A DNA stretch of 64,000 nucleotides, taken from the NCBI GenBank assembly GCA_965644295.1, contig CBFFRP010000059.1, positions 62,001 through 126,000 on the forward strand, given 5' to 3'. The notes below the pieces were generated by a model that did no database searches, was not told where the DNA came from, and saw nothing but the letters and a program-made list of their open reading frames with translations. A program made the translations under genes and the position numbers. Shown in pieces: positions 10,894-21,051 of the stretch. Numbering within the stretch: position 1 is the stretch's first letter; each line of letters begins with the position of its first letter. The stretch is from Paraphysomonas bandaiensis (Eukaryota; Chrysophyceae).

Positions 10894-13843
10894 TTAGAAG
10901 CATCTTCCGGATTCCTTACCGCTTCGTGTCTCTCCAGTCTCTCCTATGCTCTGTTAGAAAAACAATATTTTTATGATGATATGTAATTAACCTTTTTGAT
11001 TCCCTTTAAATTTGCCCTCTTTGCTTCGTAGGTATCTCCTCGAGGCCTCTGCACAGAACACAAAATGAGCAGGGCTTTCATGTCTAGACTACTCAGCACC
11101 GCACGCAGTATCAAACACAGCAAGATATGAACATACTATATTCAGAATCGCTCTCAACACACCTGTAAAAGAGGAATATGGGCAGCTACGGTGGAAGTGG
11201 TGGAGTACTTTTTACCCTTATCTGCATTTTTATAGGGGCGATAACCATGCACATTGTGGAGGTTATCAAGCACCTCCAGCCAGCTCTCGCTTTTGGCTGT
11301 GGCACACTCATTGTTGACACTTATACACACTTCTGTGGCTCTGCTTTTTGACCCAATACTAGTACCATCTGCTACTCTTTTATTTTGCAACGAAACCACA
11401 CCCTCGCCTTTCCGCTTACTTCCCCTCTTCGCTTTTTCTGATGAAGTTCATTGATTTACTCACAATATAGAGGTCATAAAATACGCACCATCAAGCAGTT
11501 GGACTAGGCCGAGTACATCTTGTTTTCTTACTGACAGACCTAGGGGAAAATGAGGCACTGCATGTAGAAGAGGGTGTACGCTTCACTATCACCTCGTAAA
11601 TAGAGGAGCGAATTCCTTACTCTTGCAGCTGCTAGGATGTGGTCTTCCCAAAGCGCTACGATGCCCACGTCAAAAATGGTTGATTGGCGTAGGGTAGAAA
11701 GGCTTAATTACCTTGGTAGTGAGCGGTTAAGTCCCACAGTACACTCGGCTACGACAAAACTAAGAAAACTCAAGGTATAGCCAGTGCTATATTACACCTG
11801 ATATTTAAATCGCAAGCGGTCAAATCCGCACTCATGAAGTACCAGTGGTAAATCCGGAGCCATACTACAACTTCGTTTATAGGACACACAGATCTTTGTC
11901 TAAACACACCTGTAATCTGGCTTCGCGGGAAGTGTATCTATATCTAACAAGCTAAGGGTAAATGTTATAACTAATCATTGACGGTGCATGAATATGTATG
12001 TCCGATATACACAACAGCAATAACGATACCCATGCATTGTATACATCCCGCACACCTTGACACAATCTGCGGCTGTTCCTTTCCCTCACCGACCAAGAAA
12101 AGAACGGCCATAATGCATCTCACCATATGCCAGAGGAATGCAACGCCTCTTCACATCATATCAGCACAACCATGTTACGCACTGAACGATGCACCTTATT
12201 TCTAAAGCGTATACATCATCCCAACCGCTGGCCCCCTGTGAGTGATTCGCGATTTGTATAATCTTTGCGTAGATTATTTCCCTGTATCACAATCATACAT
12301 CATTTATCAGTAGTCATTGAAGTCAAACCTCCTGAAATTAGTAACGTTTGCCATGTCCATCTTGCATAAGTTTCTGATAAGTATGGTGATAACGTAAACA
12401 TCTTCAGTGTAAAAACTATACTACCTGAAATCATGCTCACCAAGTAGTAAGTCAGCAGCAGACTGCATCCGCTCTAGGTCGAGATCTTTTCTGCTCAATT
12501 TTATCCATCAACAGCACAATAACATCAAGGAAAACGTACACAGCACCACACACTGTATATAACAGCAATAACATATATACTGTACAAGTGGATAGAGTGT
12601 AAGCAGCACAACCCCGATATGGCACTTACTTGAGGAAGAAGTAACGATATGTGCGATGCGTAGCACTGAACCTGCAATGGAAGTGAGAATAAGGGTGGGA
12701 AGGTTAAGGATAGAAAAGACTACCTGGCACTAAATTCATCAGTGACCGCCGTCCACCCGATAACACGGATATCATCCGGAAGGCACCTACACCACACATG
12801 AGAAAATTAAACGTATCAAGAAACATGTTTCACAACCGTACCTATTGAGCATCTGACAGTAATCCATTTCTTTGAACTCTTTCGTCACAAAACTGGGCTC
12901 ATCTTCGTTACCCCCACTTGTCGCCTCGCGATTATCAGTTTTCTTTTTTCCTTTTCTTGGTACGGAACATGTAACTGCATCCTCAGGATGAAGGCCTAAC
13001 AACGATTCGTCTCCACCCTTCACATTAGATATTTCATCGCTTGTAGCTTGGGAGCTTGGAGGAATAGACGATCGCAGCCACAAGGCCACAACCTACAGCA
13101 AAGTAAATGTACAGTAACCTAAAATGTGATACACGGCGGTATATACATACCTGACCAAGAGCACTGACTCCCTTGTCGGTCCTGCCGCATCTGCTGTACC
13201 CACATGTCTGCGCACCACAAAGAATTCAGTAAAACCCTATCGTCTAACAGATAATATCCTACTTGTCTGCTTTCAATAAGGTTCACCCTTGTTAAAGCAT
13301 CAAACAGGTGTTGCTCAACAGTTTCTCCGCCTGGAGACGAAGCGAATCCGAGATATTTGGCACCGTCATATTGGACATGTAGAGCCACATGTCTCTGTCT
13401 ATATCTATAGTATCAACGCACTATATGAGGATACAATAGAGGTTTATATATACACATACTTTGACATGTTAATAGAAGCTTTCTGTGATCGATTTGTTTT
13501 TGTATTAGATCGTTCAATTGTATGAGAGGGACTGTTAAGAGAATCATGACTGTTAGGCGGCTCATGATTATTAAGAGGATCATGTGTGTTAGGAGGCTCA
13601 TGACTGTTAGGTGGCTCATGACTGCTAGGCGGCTCATGACTGTTAGGCGGCTCATGACTGTTAGGAGGGTCCTGTACATGTCTCCTGATAATATCATTCC
13701 GTTTATCTGATTTCATATTAAAAACAAGCTGTACATGGGGTGTTTTATAAGGTACCTTCATCACATGTTTCCAATAAATCTGATATTATATTTAATAATG
13801 TTTCTTTATTATAAGTTTGTAGTGATAATAGAAGTGGATTCAT
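10894..13843 (-). CDS. PUS3: tRNA pseudouridine synthase, PUS3/DEG1 type, 19 exons, ~614 aa
   Basis: Pus3/Deg1 makes pseudouridine at positions 38/39 of tRNA anticodon stems. The exons (descending) are 13843-13756, 13706-13460, 13392-13263, 13207-13151, 13092-12842, 12786-12724, 12671-12630, 12493-12425, 12373-12329, 12281-12195, 12148-12056, 11951-11910, 11870-11798, 11748-11712, 11655-11593, 11557-11489, 11437-11163, 11048-10992 and 10950-10894. Family landmarks appear in order: YDGAKYLGFASSPG; the catalytic motif SRCGRTDKGVSALGQ with its Asp near residue 166; RTYRYFF; HDFRNLCKMDMANV; FLWHMVRCIMAVLFLVGEG; and MAPDLPLVLHECGF. Two lineage features are an N-terminal run of PPNSHE repeats (13540-13671) and a Lys/Ser-rich insertion in exon 5. 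One splice acceptor (before 12493) is uncertain by a few bases. Confidence 0.88.
13540..13671 (-). repeat. 18-bp minisatellite encoding PPNSHE repeats in PUS3
   Basis: On the + strand the unit is close to ctcatgactgttaggcgg, repeated about seven times with small changes. It lies in exon 2 of the PUS3 gene. Because 18 is a multiple of three, the frame is kept and the product carries imperfect PPNSHE hexapeptides. Unit number could vary without frameshift. Confidence 0.8.
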
Positions 13844-14645
13844 AGCACTGTGTATTAATGGTAAGCAATGGTGAGAGAGTAGTGAGAGAGTAGTGAGAGA
13901 GCAGTGAGAGAGTGGTGAGAGAATGGGATGATATGAGCTAATAGATGAGTTGATCTGATGTCATATATATATGGGTTGGAAGGTGTGTCTATTTTCTGGT
14001 TGTTAAGAGCGAGATTTCTATATATATATACATGTATATATATACATGTATGCATGTGTGTGTGTGGACATCGGGTACAGCAGTACACATAGAGTCTATA
14101 TATACCATCAGGTACAGCAGTACATACAGAGTGGTGTGTACATCCGGTACAGCAGTACACATAGAGTCTATATATATCTATATGTGTGTGGACATCGGGT
14201 ACAGCAGTACACACAGAGTCTATATATATATACACGCTATTCATTGCAGCCAAGTGCTGCTGTCCCTTTTCGAAGCAGCTGATTGGTCAACACACCATAC
14301 CTAAAAAAAACACCCTGTCATTAAAAACATTATAGAAAATTTGTGATTTTTTGTCAAAAAAATTAAAAAAAACAGCTTTCTACACAAAATCTGAATATAC
14401 GCAAAAAAAACACAGATATTCACATTTTCCACTCTAATAATCAGGATTTTAACACTTGTCTGCAATCACTACCCACTAAATTCATGTTCATCATATCTAA
14501 CTGCACTCCATTTAAGTCACTCACATTCAAAGTATTGTTGAATGTAATCATTCAATAAGAAAACATTCTAATCATATCATTGAATAAGGAGGATACTTAT
14601 CAACCTCTCATACATCACATATATCTCATACAACCCTTTTAAGAT
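13844..14645. promoter_or_regulatory. Divergent intergenic region with minisatellites
   Basis: This separates the starts of PUS3 (-) and the EF-hand gene (+), so it should hold both promoters. It contains agtgagag repeats (about 13868-13922). A second repeat block (about 14077-14226) has four copies of ggtacagcagtacac, mostly followed by agagtctatatata. No specific promoter element can be assigned. Confidence 0.5.
14077..14226. repeat. Minisatellite, four copies of a ggtacagcagtacac unit
   Basis: The block ggtacagcagtacac recurs with variable spacing (about 40-65 bp) and is usually followed by a ta-rich tract. Open frames across it are low-complexity and were not called as genes. Confidence 0.7.
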
Positions 14646-15744
14646 ATGTTTATACAAGTCCTATCTGTTGGACTCGTATGTATGTTATGGATATCACATT
14701 CACTAGAGAATCCTCATACAATATGTGATATTAATAGTGATGGATATGTTGATAAAAATGAATTTGAATCATGTGCAAAGTTTCCTAGTGTTGTAGGTAA
14801 CAAGAAGAAAGATGCTGTGATTGAAATATTTCGATTATTTGATTTCAATAGTGATAATTTATTATCAGAATATGAGCTTAAGAAATTTATTGAAGCTGCA
14901 GAAAAAGATGAGCAAGAAGTGGAAGTGGTAACAAAGGATGGGAAGCGAAAGTTTATGAAACAGAGTGAATTTCTAAAGATGGCCGAGAAGCGGACAGAGG
15001 GCATCAGCATGGACGGAGGCCAAATGAAGAAAACGGAAGAGGGATCCGCTAGTATTGAAAAAATCATGAAGGAGAATCCGAGTCTTGCTAGGTTTATAGG
15101 TCTGGGACGCTGGGCACATAACCGTATTCAACATATGAAGTATGCTACTGGGAAGCTCTTGAATGTAAGATCACTAGACGACATAGCGCACCCATCTGGC
15201 GGGCACGAGGAGTTTGAGGTTGTGCATTTTTTTAGTTGGAGTGTGCTTATGTTTAATAGACCAGAGTGGAGATACTGATGAAGGCTAGCGACACAGACGA
15301 TACTGAGGTGAAATTTGAGGTGAGTAGAGACATTGGCATCTGAGATCCTTCTTTTTATGGTGCTGTTTGGTGCATGGGCGATATTGAATGCATATATATG
15401 ATAATGTTTAAGCCGTATTGTGGTATAAATCGTTAGGATTTTTTGTCGCAAACACTAATGATTTCATCCAGGCTATTATTTTACGAGAACCTTCTGTCTA
15501 CGGACATGGCCTCCGTATGACACAATTATACATGTTATCCAGTGATGGATCCCGACTCAAAGAGCTCCCACCACCTCTTTCGAAGTATGTGAAAGTACCA
15601 ATGAATTTGTTATATACTATGATTGTATTGTTCGTCATATTATATGCTATATGGGTGCGACCTAAGATGCCTAGTTCACGTTTCTTACAAAATATGTCAG
15701 GTGGAGGCGATACGGTGGCTATTTATGTGGTGTGGTGTTTATAA
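14646..15744 (+). CDS. EF-hand protein with signal peptide and C-terminal membrane segment
   Basis: Four exons were read: 14646-15218, 15260-15319, 15437-15495 and 15543-15744, giving about 297 aa. Residues 1-19 form a hydrophobic signal-peptide-like start. EF-hand loop 1 is DINSDGYVDKNE (28-39) and loop 2 is DFNSDNLLSEYE (66-77). Both keep acidic ligands at the first, third or fifth and last positions. A weaker third loop, SDTDDTEVKFED, spans the exon 2/3 junction. Near the C-terminus NLLYTMIVLFVILYAIWV looks like one transmembrane helix. This architecture suggests a calcium sensor in the secretory pathway, but the family is not recognised. The last intron (15496-15542) has an unusual donor (gtctac). 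Without it, the EF-hand frame stops shortly afterwards, so the C-terminus is the least certain part. Confidence 0.75.
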
Positions 15745-16098
15745 TTTTGTATTTCTTGGTACCGTTCTTTATTTTATACGGTTACCCTAACATTTGAAGA
15801 TAAGGTGTGTATAGCTAGGTGCAGCTGTTCGTGGTATGCATCTTTAATTCTAGTAGTTAACGTTTTCGAAATGTCATTACAAAACTGCAAGTATGAGCTC
15901 TCTTCAACTCTTCAACTAACACTTAAGCACACATTGTTGAGATTTACTTATTTGTGAGTAATTAAAAGTTGCATTTCAATGGTTTAGAAGAATATAGTAG
16001 TTAAAACAGTTTTACATGAGTTAGTGAAATGATAGAAATAGAAACAATGGCAGTGAAACTGAAAAATAGTGACTATATACTATATATAAATTATAAAT
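15745..16098. other. Intergenic, no gene seen
   Basis: This AT-rich stretch lies between the EF-hand gene and the hAT remnant. No reading frame or RNA gene was recognised. Confidence 0.5.
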
Positions 16099-16849
16099 AT
16101 GTTCGGAAGAGACGGAACCAATTTGTACCAAGCCCACCAGTTATTTGATGTACTACTACAAAAATTTCCAGAGCTGCATCTATACCTTTCCCCGAATGCA
16201 AGCATTGTTGCCAGTGCAAATTTTGAGAAGGCAGTGGCTAAAATTCAAGGGAACGATGAAAGAGAATTGACAGGCAATAAAAGAAGAGCAGTTAGACATT
16301 TGCAAGTGGATTCAGCCATGGAGGTTGGTGTACCCGACAGAAATAACGAGGACGAGAGTGAAGGAACTGATTTTGCACAACGTGTTCTGGACAGCGCCGA
16401 GGTCACCAAGAGAGCTCGACTTGGTACCTATGAGTCCAACTACCGCTGCTTGCTTCATATTGAAGCACAATCTAATGTTGTTGAGAGAGGCTCTATAGTC
16501 GTGCAAAGTTGATTATGACACCTGAGCGTAGACACATGAATCCATATTGTCTAGAATCGTTGCTATTCCTACGATGTTGTGGGATGTTTATACCCTCCAT
16601 AAAGCCCTGTAAGAAGTTCCTGATGTACCATTAGAGCGAGAGAAGTAGTTAAAATTTGTAGTCTGCTATTTAACTAAATATTAGTAATTAAGGGAGCACA
16701 ACACTATCTATTATATGAGTGATGCTATCTACATTAAGTAAGTAGGTATTAATGGCCATTATAATTGCCGGGACATATTTCATTAATACCATTATAATTG
16801 CCGGGAACTGGACTACCATTAATGGGCCATTAATGATTACCAGGCTCTG
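16099..16849 (+). mobile_element. hAT transposase remnant (C-terminal part) with 3' terminal repeat
   Basis: The frame at 16099-16512 carries the motif FEKAVAKIQ, shared with the hAT element at 1.6-2.5 kb. Shifting frame near 16478 gives VERLYSRAKLIMTPERRH followed by LESLLFLRCC, a good match to the hAT dimerisation domain. The copy therefore has a small frameshift and is dead. It is followed by repeats of cattataattgccggga and an end reading attaccaggctctg at 16849. That end resembles the terminal repeat at 1393-1476 in the other orientation. The 5' end and target duplication were not found, so it is probably 5'-truncated. Confidence 0.75.
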
Positions 16850-17261
16850 CTATATACGATATGAAAACAATGATTGGTAGCAGTGACGATATAGATTTAC
16901 TGAATGAAATATGAGAACACCTATCAAAATTATTGAATGAATACACTACTTAGTTATGGAAGTTTAACTGTCCTATATGTCTTTTTTGGAAACACAGCGT
17001 TTGGTGTTTCGTCGTTGTTGTCTCTTGAATAAAACGTACAAAACCTAAATAAATCTACTTATATAGAAACAGCGGTACATACCTATCAAATATCTAATTC
17101 TCAGATCAATACCGATTATTATAAGAGAACTACACACTATTAACTATAACAAGCTACGATATCTGATATCTCAACACCATCTAACCAAATATGTACAGAG
17201 TCCGAAACAACTGGCATCACGTACATTTAATCAATGGCTTGTATAACCTCTTTCACATATT
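16850..17261. other. Intergenic, no gene seen
   Basis: This is AT-rich sequence between the hAT remnant and the 3' end of the phosphatase gene. No gene was recognised. Confidence 0.5.
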
Positions 17262-18223
17262 TTATCTATGCGAAGCTGGTCGGATAATTTTAAACGAACA
17301 CACCAAATCGGTGTTTACAATCATCATTGCGCCAGCATTGTCAAACTCACCACAATAATTTGGTGCTGAAAATATAGTCACAAGCTGGCGGTCAGCCTGA
17401 AACTCGTATCCATCTTCGACAACTTGATGTGCACGACAGACTAAATCAAGATTGTGTCTTCCAAGGAAGTCAGCAATAACATCATGTCCAAAAGTATAAG
17501 ACACACCCCTATAAACAAGTTAGTTAGAAGGTTGTAATAGTAATATGCAGATATATCAATAACTCACCTGGCATTATACCCCCAACCCATGACACTGGAG
17601 TCAGGATCCGCCCAAAGTAAGTCACATAGTAATCCTTCGTCCGGCACATCAGTAGGACGCGGAATATCAAATATTTGACTTAAGTGGTCCAAATCTGGAG
17701 ATAGTCCACCGTGCATGCACAATATTTTATCTTCAACAACAGCCGCAATAGGCATACAGTTAAAGGCATCTGCAAATACTCTCCAAAGCTTTACTGAATA
17801 CCGCCTCTTACACTCGTCATAAAAACCATATATTCTATTTAGTGATGCACACTCGTGGTTGCCGCGTAGGAGAAAAAATGACTCAGGGTATTTTATTTTA
17901 TAGCACATAACTAGAGTAATGACCTCGATGCTTTGCTTCGCACGGTCGACATAATCACCTAAAAACAAATAATTCGATTCTGGAGGGAATCCACCGATTT
18001 CAAAGAGACGTAGTAAGTCAGAGTATTGTCCATGCGTATCACCACATATGTTAATGGGAGCTTTAACCTCAAGCAACATAGGTTGTAATAAGAATATATC
18101 TCTTGCAGCACGCACAACTTTCATAATGACATCTTCAGGTAAAGAAACTTCTGTGCCTGGTAAATCATCAATAACTGAAAGTAACTGCGTGATAGCAGCA
18201 TCAATGTCTACAGCGTGTGACAT
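17262..18223 (-). CDS. Serine/threonine protein phosphatase PP1-type catalytic subunit
   Basis: Two exons (18223-17568 and 17508-17262, 59-nt intron) encode about 300 aa, the size of a PP1 catalytic core. PP1 dephosphorylates Ser/Thr substrates chosen by regulatory subunits. The metallophosphatase motifs are GDTHG (about residue 60), GDYVDR (about 88), RGNHE (about 120) and later HGG. PP1-like stretches include [39 protein letters not shown] and [13 protein letters not shown] (here [13 protein letters not shown]). Two positions differ from canonical PP1: Thr replaces Ile in GDIHG, and Ala replaces the last Gly of GDYVDRG. The metal-binding Asp, His and Asn residues remain, so activity is plausible. 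The start was chosen at MSHAVDID because it matches the usual PP1 N-terminus. Confidence 0.92.
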
Positions 18224-18901
18224 GTAGTTGTAATGAACAGATAGTATGAATATACCACCTCTACAAGCAGTTATATTATAGAAGATGCAGCTACAATACA
18301 CTGATATATATTCTAGCCTTTCTTTATTGCAAAATACACCAGTATGAGTTATTTAACTGATGATTCCCATGAACTGCTTGTCAAGTCTATGCATATATAT
18401 GTGACTGTCGTTTTATTTCCCTCTACGAGATGCAGTTGCAGGTTGCAGTACAGTGTATGTATGTGTATGTATGTGTATGTATGTGTATGTATGTGTATGT
18501 ATGGTACACAGCTATATATAGGAGGGCATGAGGTAGGAGGAGTACATGTCCTTGTCGGAGTGTCGGAGTACATATTTTACGGCAGTCAGTGTAGTGTATG
18601 GATATTATGTAGTTCAAGTGGTAGAGACCGGTATACATATGTACGTCAAGAGTTTTGAGTAATTGGTCACAAAATAGCAATTTTGTTGGAATAAAGTGCA
18701 AAAAACTACTTTTTCTTCTCTTGGTGTGTGTAAATCCTCGTTTTTCACATTCTAGCCCATTAAAATAAGGGAAATACAGTACATCCACTACACCTACATG
18801 TGTACATATGTACTGCTGTACAGCAGAGCCGTACTTGACAGTTACTGGGCCAGAATACTATACACGTCCATATGGTGGCTGTGAAGCTAATTGCTTGATG
18901 G
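18224..18901. promoter_or_regulatory. Divergent intergenic region
   Basis: This lies between the starts of the phosphatase (-) and the glycosyltransferase (+) and presumably contains both promoters. It carries a (gtatgtat)n-type microsatellite at about 18452-18512. No defined element was recognised. Confidence 0.45.
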
Positions 18902-20313
18902 ATGATGGAACATATATATATGCAACTATCAGTTCAAGTATACATCATGCATGAGCGTATATTATTTGCATTCAAACAAATTCCAGCGACTGGAAACTAT
19001 TCTACTGCCAATAGAATTGTATCTTACTTGCGCAATGCTGGTTATGAAGTTGACATCACAACTGGAGAATACGATCCGACGTCTCAACACTATGACTTGT
19101 TCATTGCATTGCATGCCCTTTTCTTTGCATCTTTCCTTCAAATATGCAATGGTCCATATATTGTTATTATTGGAGGAACAGACGTGAATTGCTGTCTGAA
19201 TAATAGTGACCAACGCGAACGTATCACAGAAGTTGTGATGAAGGCATCAAAAGTAGTTTCTTTTAATGATACCTTGAAATCACTTCTACTAGACGCTGTC
19301 CCGCAGCTTAATGCTAAAAAGGTTGAAGTGATTCCTCAAGCGTCTGATGTGCCACTATCTCTTAGAAGTGGGCCAATATGTAACCAGAAACTCTTTCGGG
19401 CGCGGCTAGGATACGCACCAACAGACTTCGTAATTGTTCTACCTGCAGGACTGCGCTCTGTCAAGGCCCCACATTTCTTAGTTGAAGAAGTTCATAAACG
19501 CTACTGCCACGGTGATAGGTCATTGCATCTGCTGCTCATTGGCCCAGTATTGGAGCCTGCGTACCTCGAGCAGCACAACTTATTCTGCCAGTGCATGACG
19601 AATTCTAGGCACGAGGTATATATCCATACACTGCGCCTATTATTAAAATACCTAATAACCATTTTCTAGTGTATGCAAATTGGTCAAGGGCCTGAGTGCA
19701 AGAAATCGGCTATCGTTCATAATATATCATCAACTCCTCCTCAGGGGCCGCCTGAATCCTCACTCTGGTAAATTCACATCTGTTAAGCATTTCTGCTCTG
19801 CCTTCCATGTATGATGGTGTTGTATATGGAAAACGTGTACACTGACTACGTTTGACCGCTGTACTGTCTTGTTAGTGTCTACAGTGGTGTGTCCTATCAT
19901 CCTCCTCTAGATAGACACGATTTCTTTCAGCTTATGTTGGAGATGGATGTCGTTGTCAACACATCGGAAAGTGAGGGCATGTGCGGCGCATTGTTGGAAG
20001 CTATGGAATTGGGAATACCAGTAGTTGCAAGGTAGTACTGCTGAGAGAACTATTGTTATCTAACACTATCCAATCTAGGAATAACACTGGTAATTCTAGT
20101 ATTGTGGTACATGGGCACAATGGCTGGCTGTTTTCCTCTCCAGAAGAATGCATCGATAGGTGTGTATACATTCGCAGTGCGGAAGGGAAGTGTATTGCAG
20201 AGAGTGTGATCCAAAACGCACAGCAACACGTTGACAGAACACACTCAAAGTCCAAAGAACAGGAATCATACGTATCACTCATCGCTAGAATTTCATGCGA
20301 GACAGTTTGCTAA
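18902..20313 (+). CDS. Glycosyltransferase family 1/4, GLT1D1-like
   Basis: Four exons (18902-19615, 19670-19767, 19876-20031, 20079-20313) give about 400 aa. The N-terminal half has ILFAFKQIPATGNYSTANRI and a Rossmann-like start, as in glycosyltransferase 1 domain-containing protein 1 (GLT1D1). The middle has VIVLPAGLRSVKAPHFLVEE, resembling the GLRxVKDP region of that family. Exon 3 carries the nucleotide-sugar signature NTSESEGMCGALLEAMELG followed by IPVVAR. The exon 4 start continues with GN...IVVHGHNGWLF. The donor and acceptor are not predictable from sequence. There is no signal peptide, so a cytosolic enzyme is likely. An alternative start at 18951 (MHERILFAF) would remove 16 residues and fits the family slightly better. 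Confidence 0.82.
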
Positions 20314-21051
20314 ACAATAATACGGGCTTGCTGGCGTTAAAGGGGTGGCAAAGTATTTGGGAACCACTACAGAGTTCTGATATGTTTTGATGTTGTGTTG
20401 ATGTATTTGATATTTCCTAAATTTGCTATATTATATTGCTGTCGTCGCTACGTATATCACAATGAAATACTTGACGGCATGTCGAATATATATAGCGTAT
20501 ATTTTGATTCACTCTAAATATTAACGTTGTCGACTACGAAAGCTTTACTTTTTTTGCTTAGCTAAAACTGGTTTAATTTAACATATACTGTTGAGAAGAA
20601 AATACTTTTTAGAAGTATAATATGCTACACTCATCAGCGGCGATGATATACATTATATTGCACAACAATATTATAACTATGAAATTATATTATCCACTTG
20701 TTAATCCATCCGGTTCTGTGGTGATAGGCAAAATTACATTTTCCTACACCCGTTTTAAAGTTTTGGTAATATTCGTGATCAGTGTTCCCACTCTTGTTGC
20801 GGAGGTGGTAGAACAGAGAACAGAGATTATGAGTAATTTAGGTGCTCTCTATACTAAAGCACTTGTTTCTCCGAAAGAAATATAGTGAATATTGATAAAA
20901 GGTGTGTGCAGCACTATCTCGAGTTCTAAGTGCAGGTGACTGTTTCAACCGTAAATTTGAAATGTAAATAACGCGACCAAGTAAATGGCTAATAGCTGAA
21001 GGCGACATGATCTATAACTTTATATTAGCAATTATAGCTATATTCAGATCA
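20314..21051. other. Convergent intergenic region
   Basis: This lies between the 3' ends of the glycosyltransferase (+) and SKI3 (-). An 87-aa open frame at 20622-20885 has no recognisable features and was not called. AT-rich otherwise. Confidence 0.5.

Noticed and set aside
13855-14304. Overlapping frames across the minisatellite region
   Set aside because: Low-complexity translations of the ggtacagcagtacac and ta-rich repeats.
20622-20885. 87-aa open frame
   Set aside because: No homology-like motif, between two convergent genes, AT-rich; probably chance.
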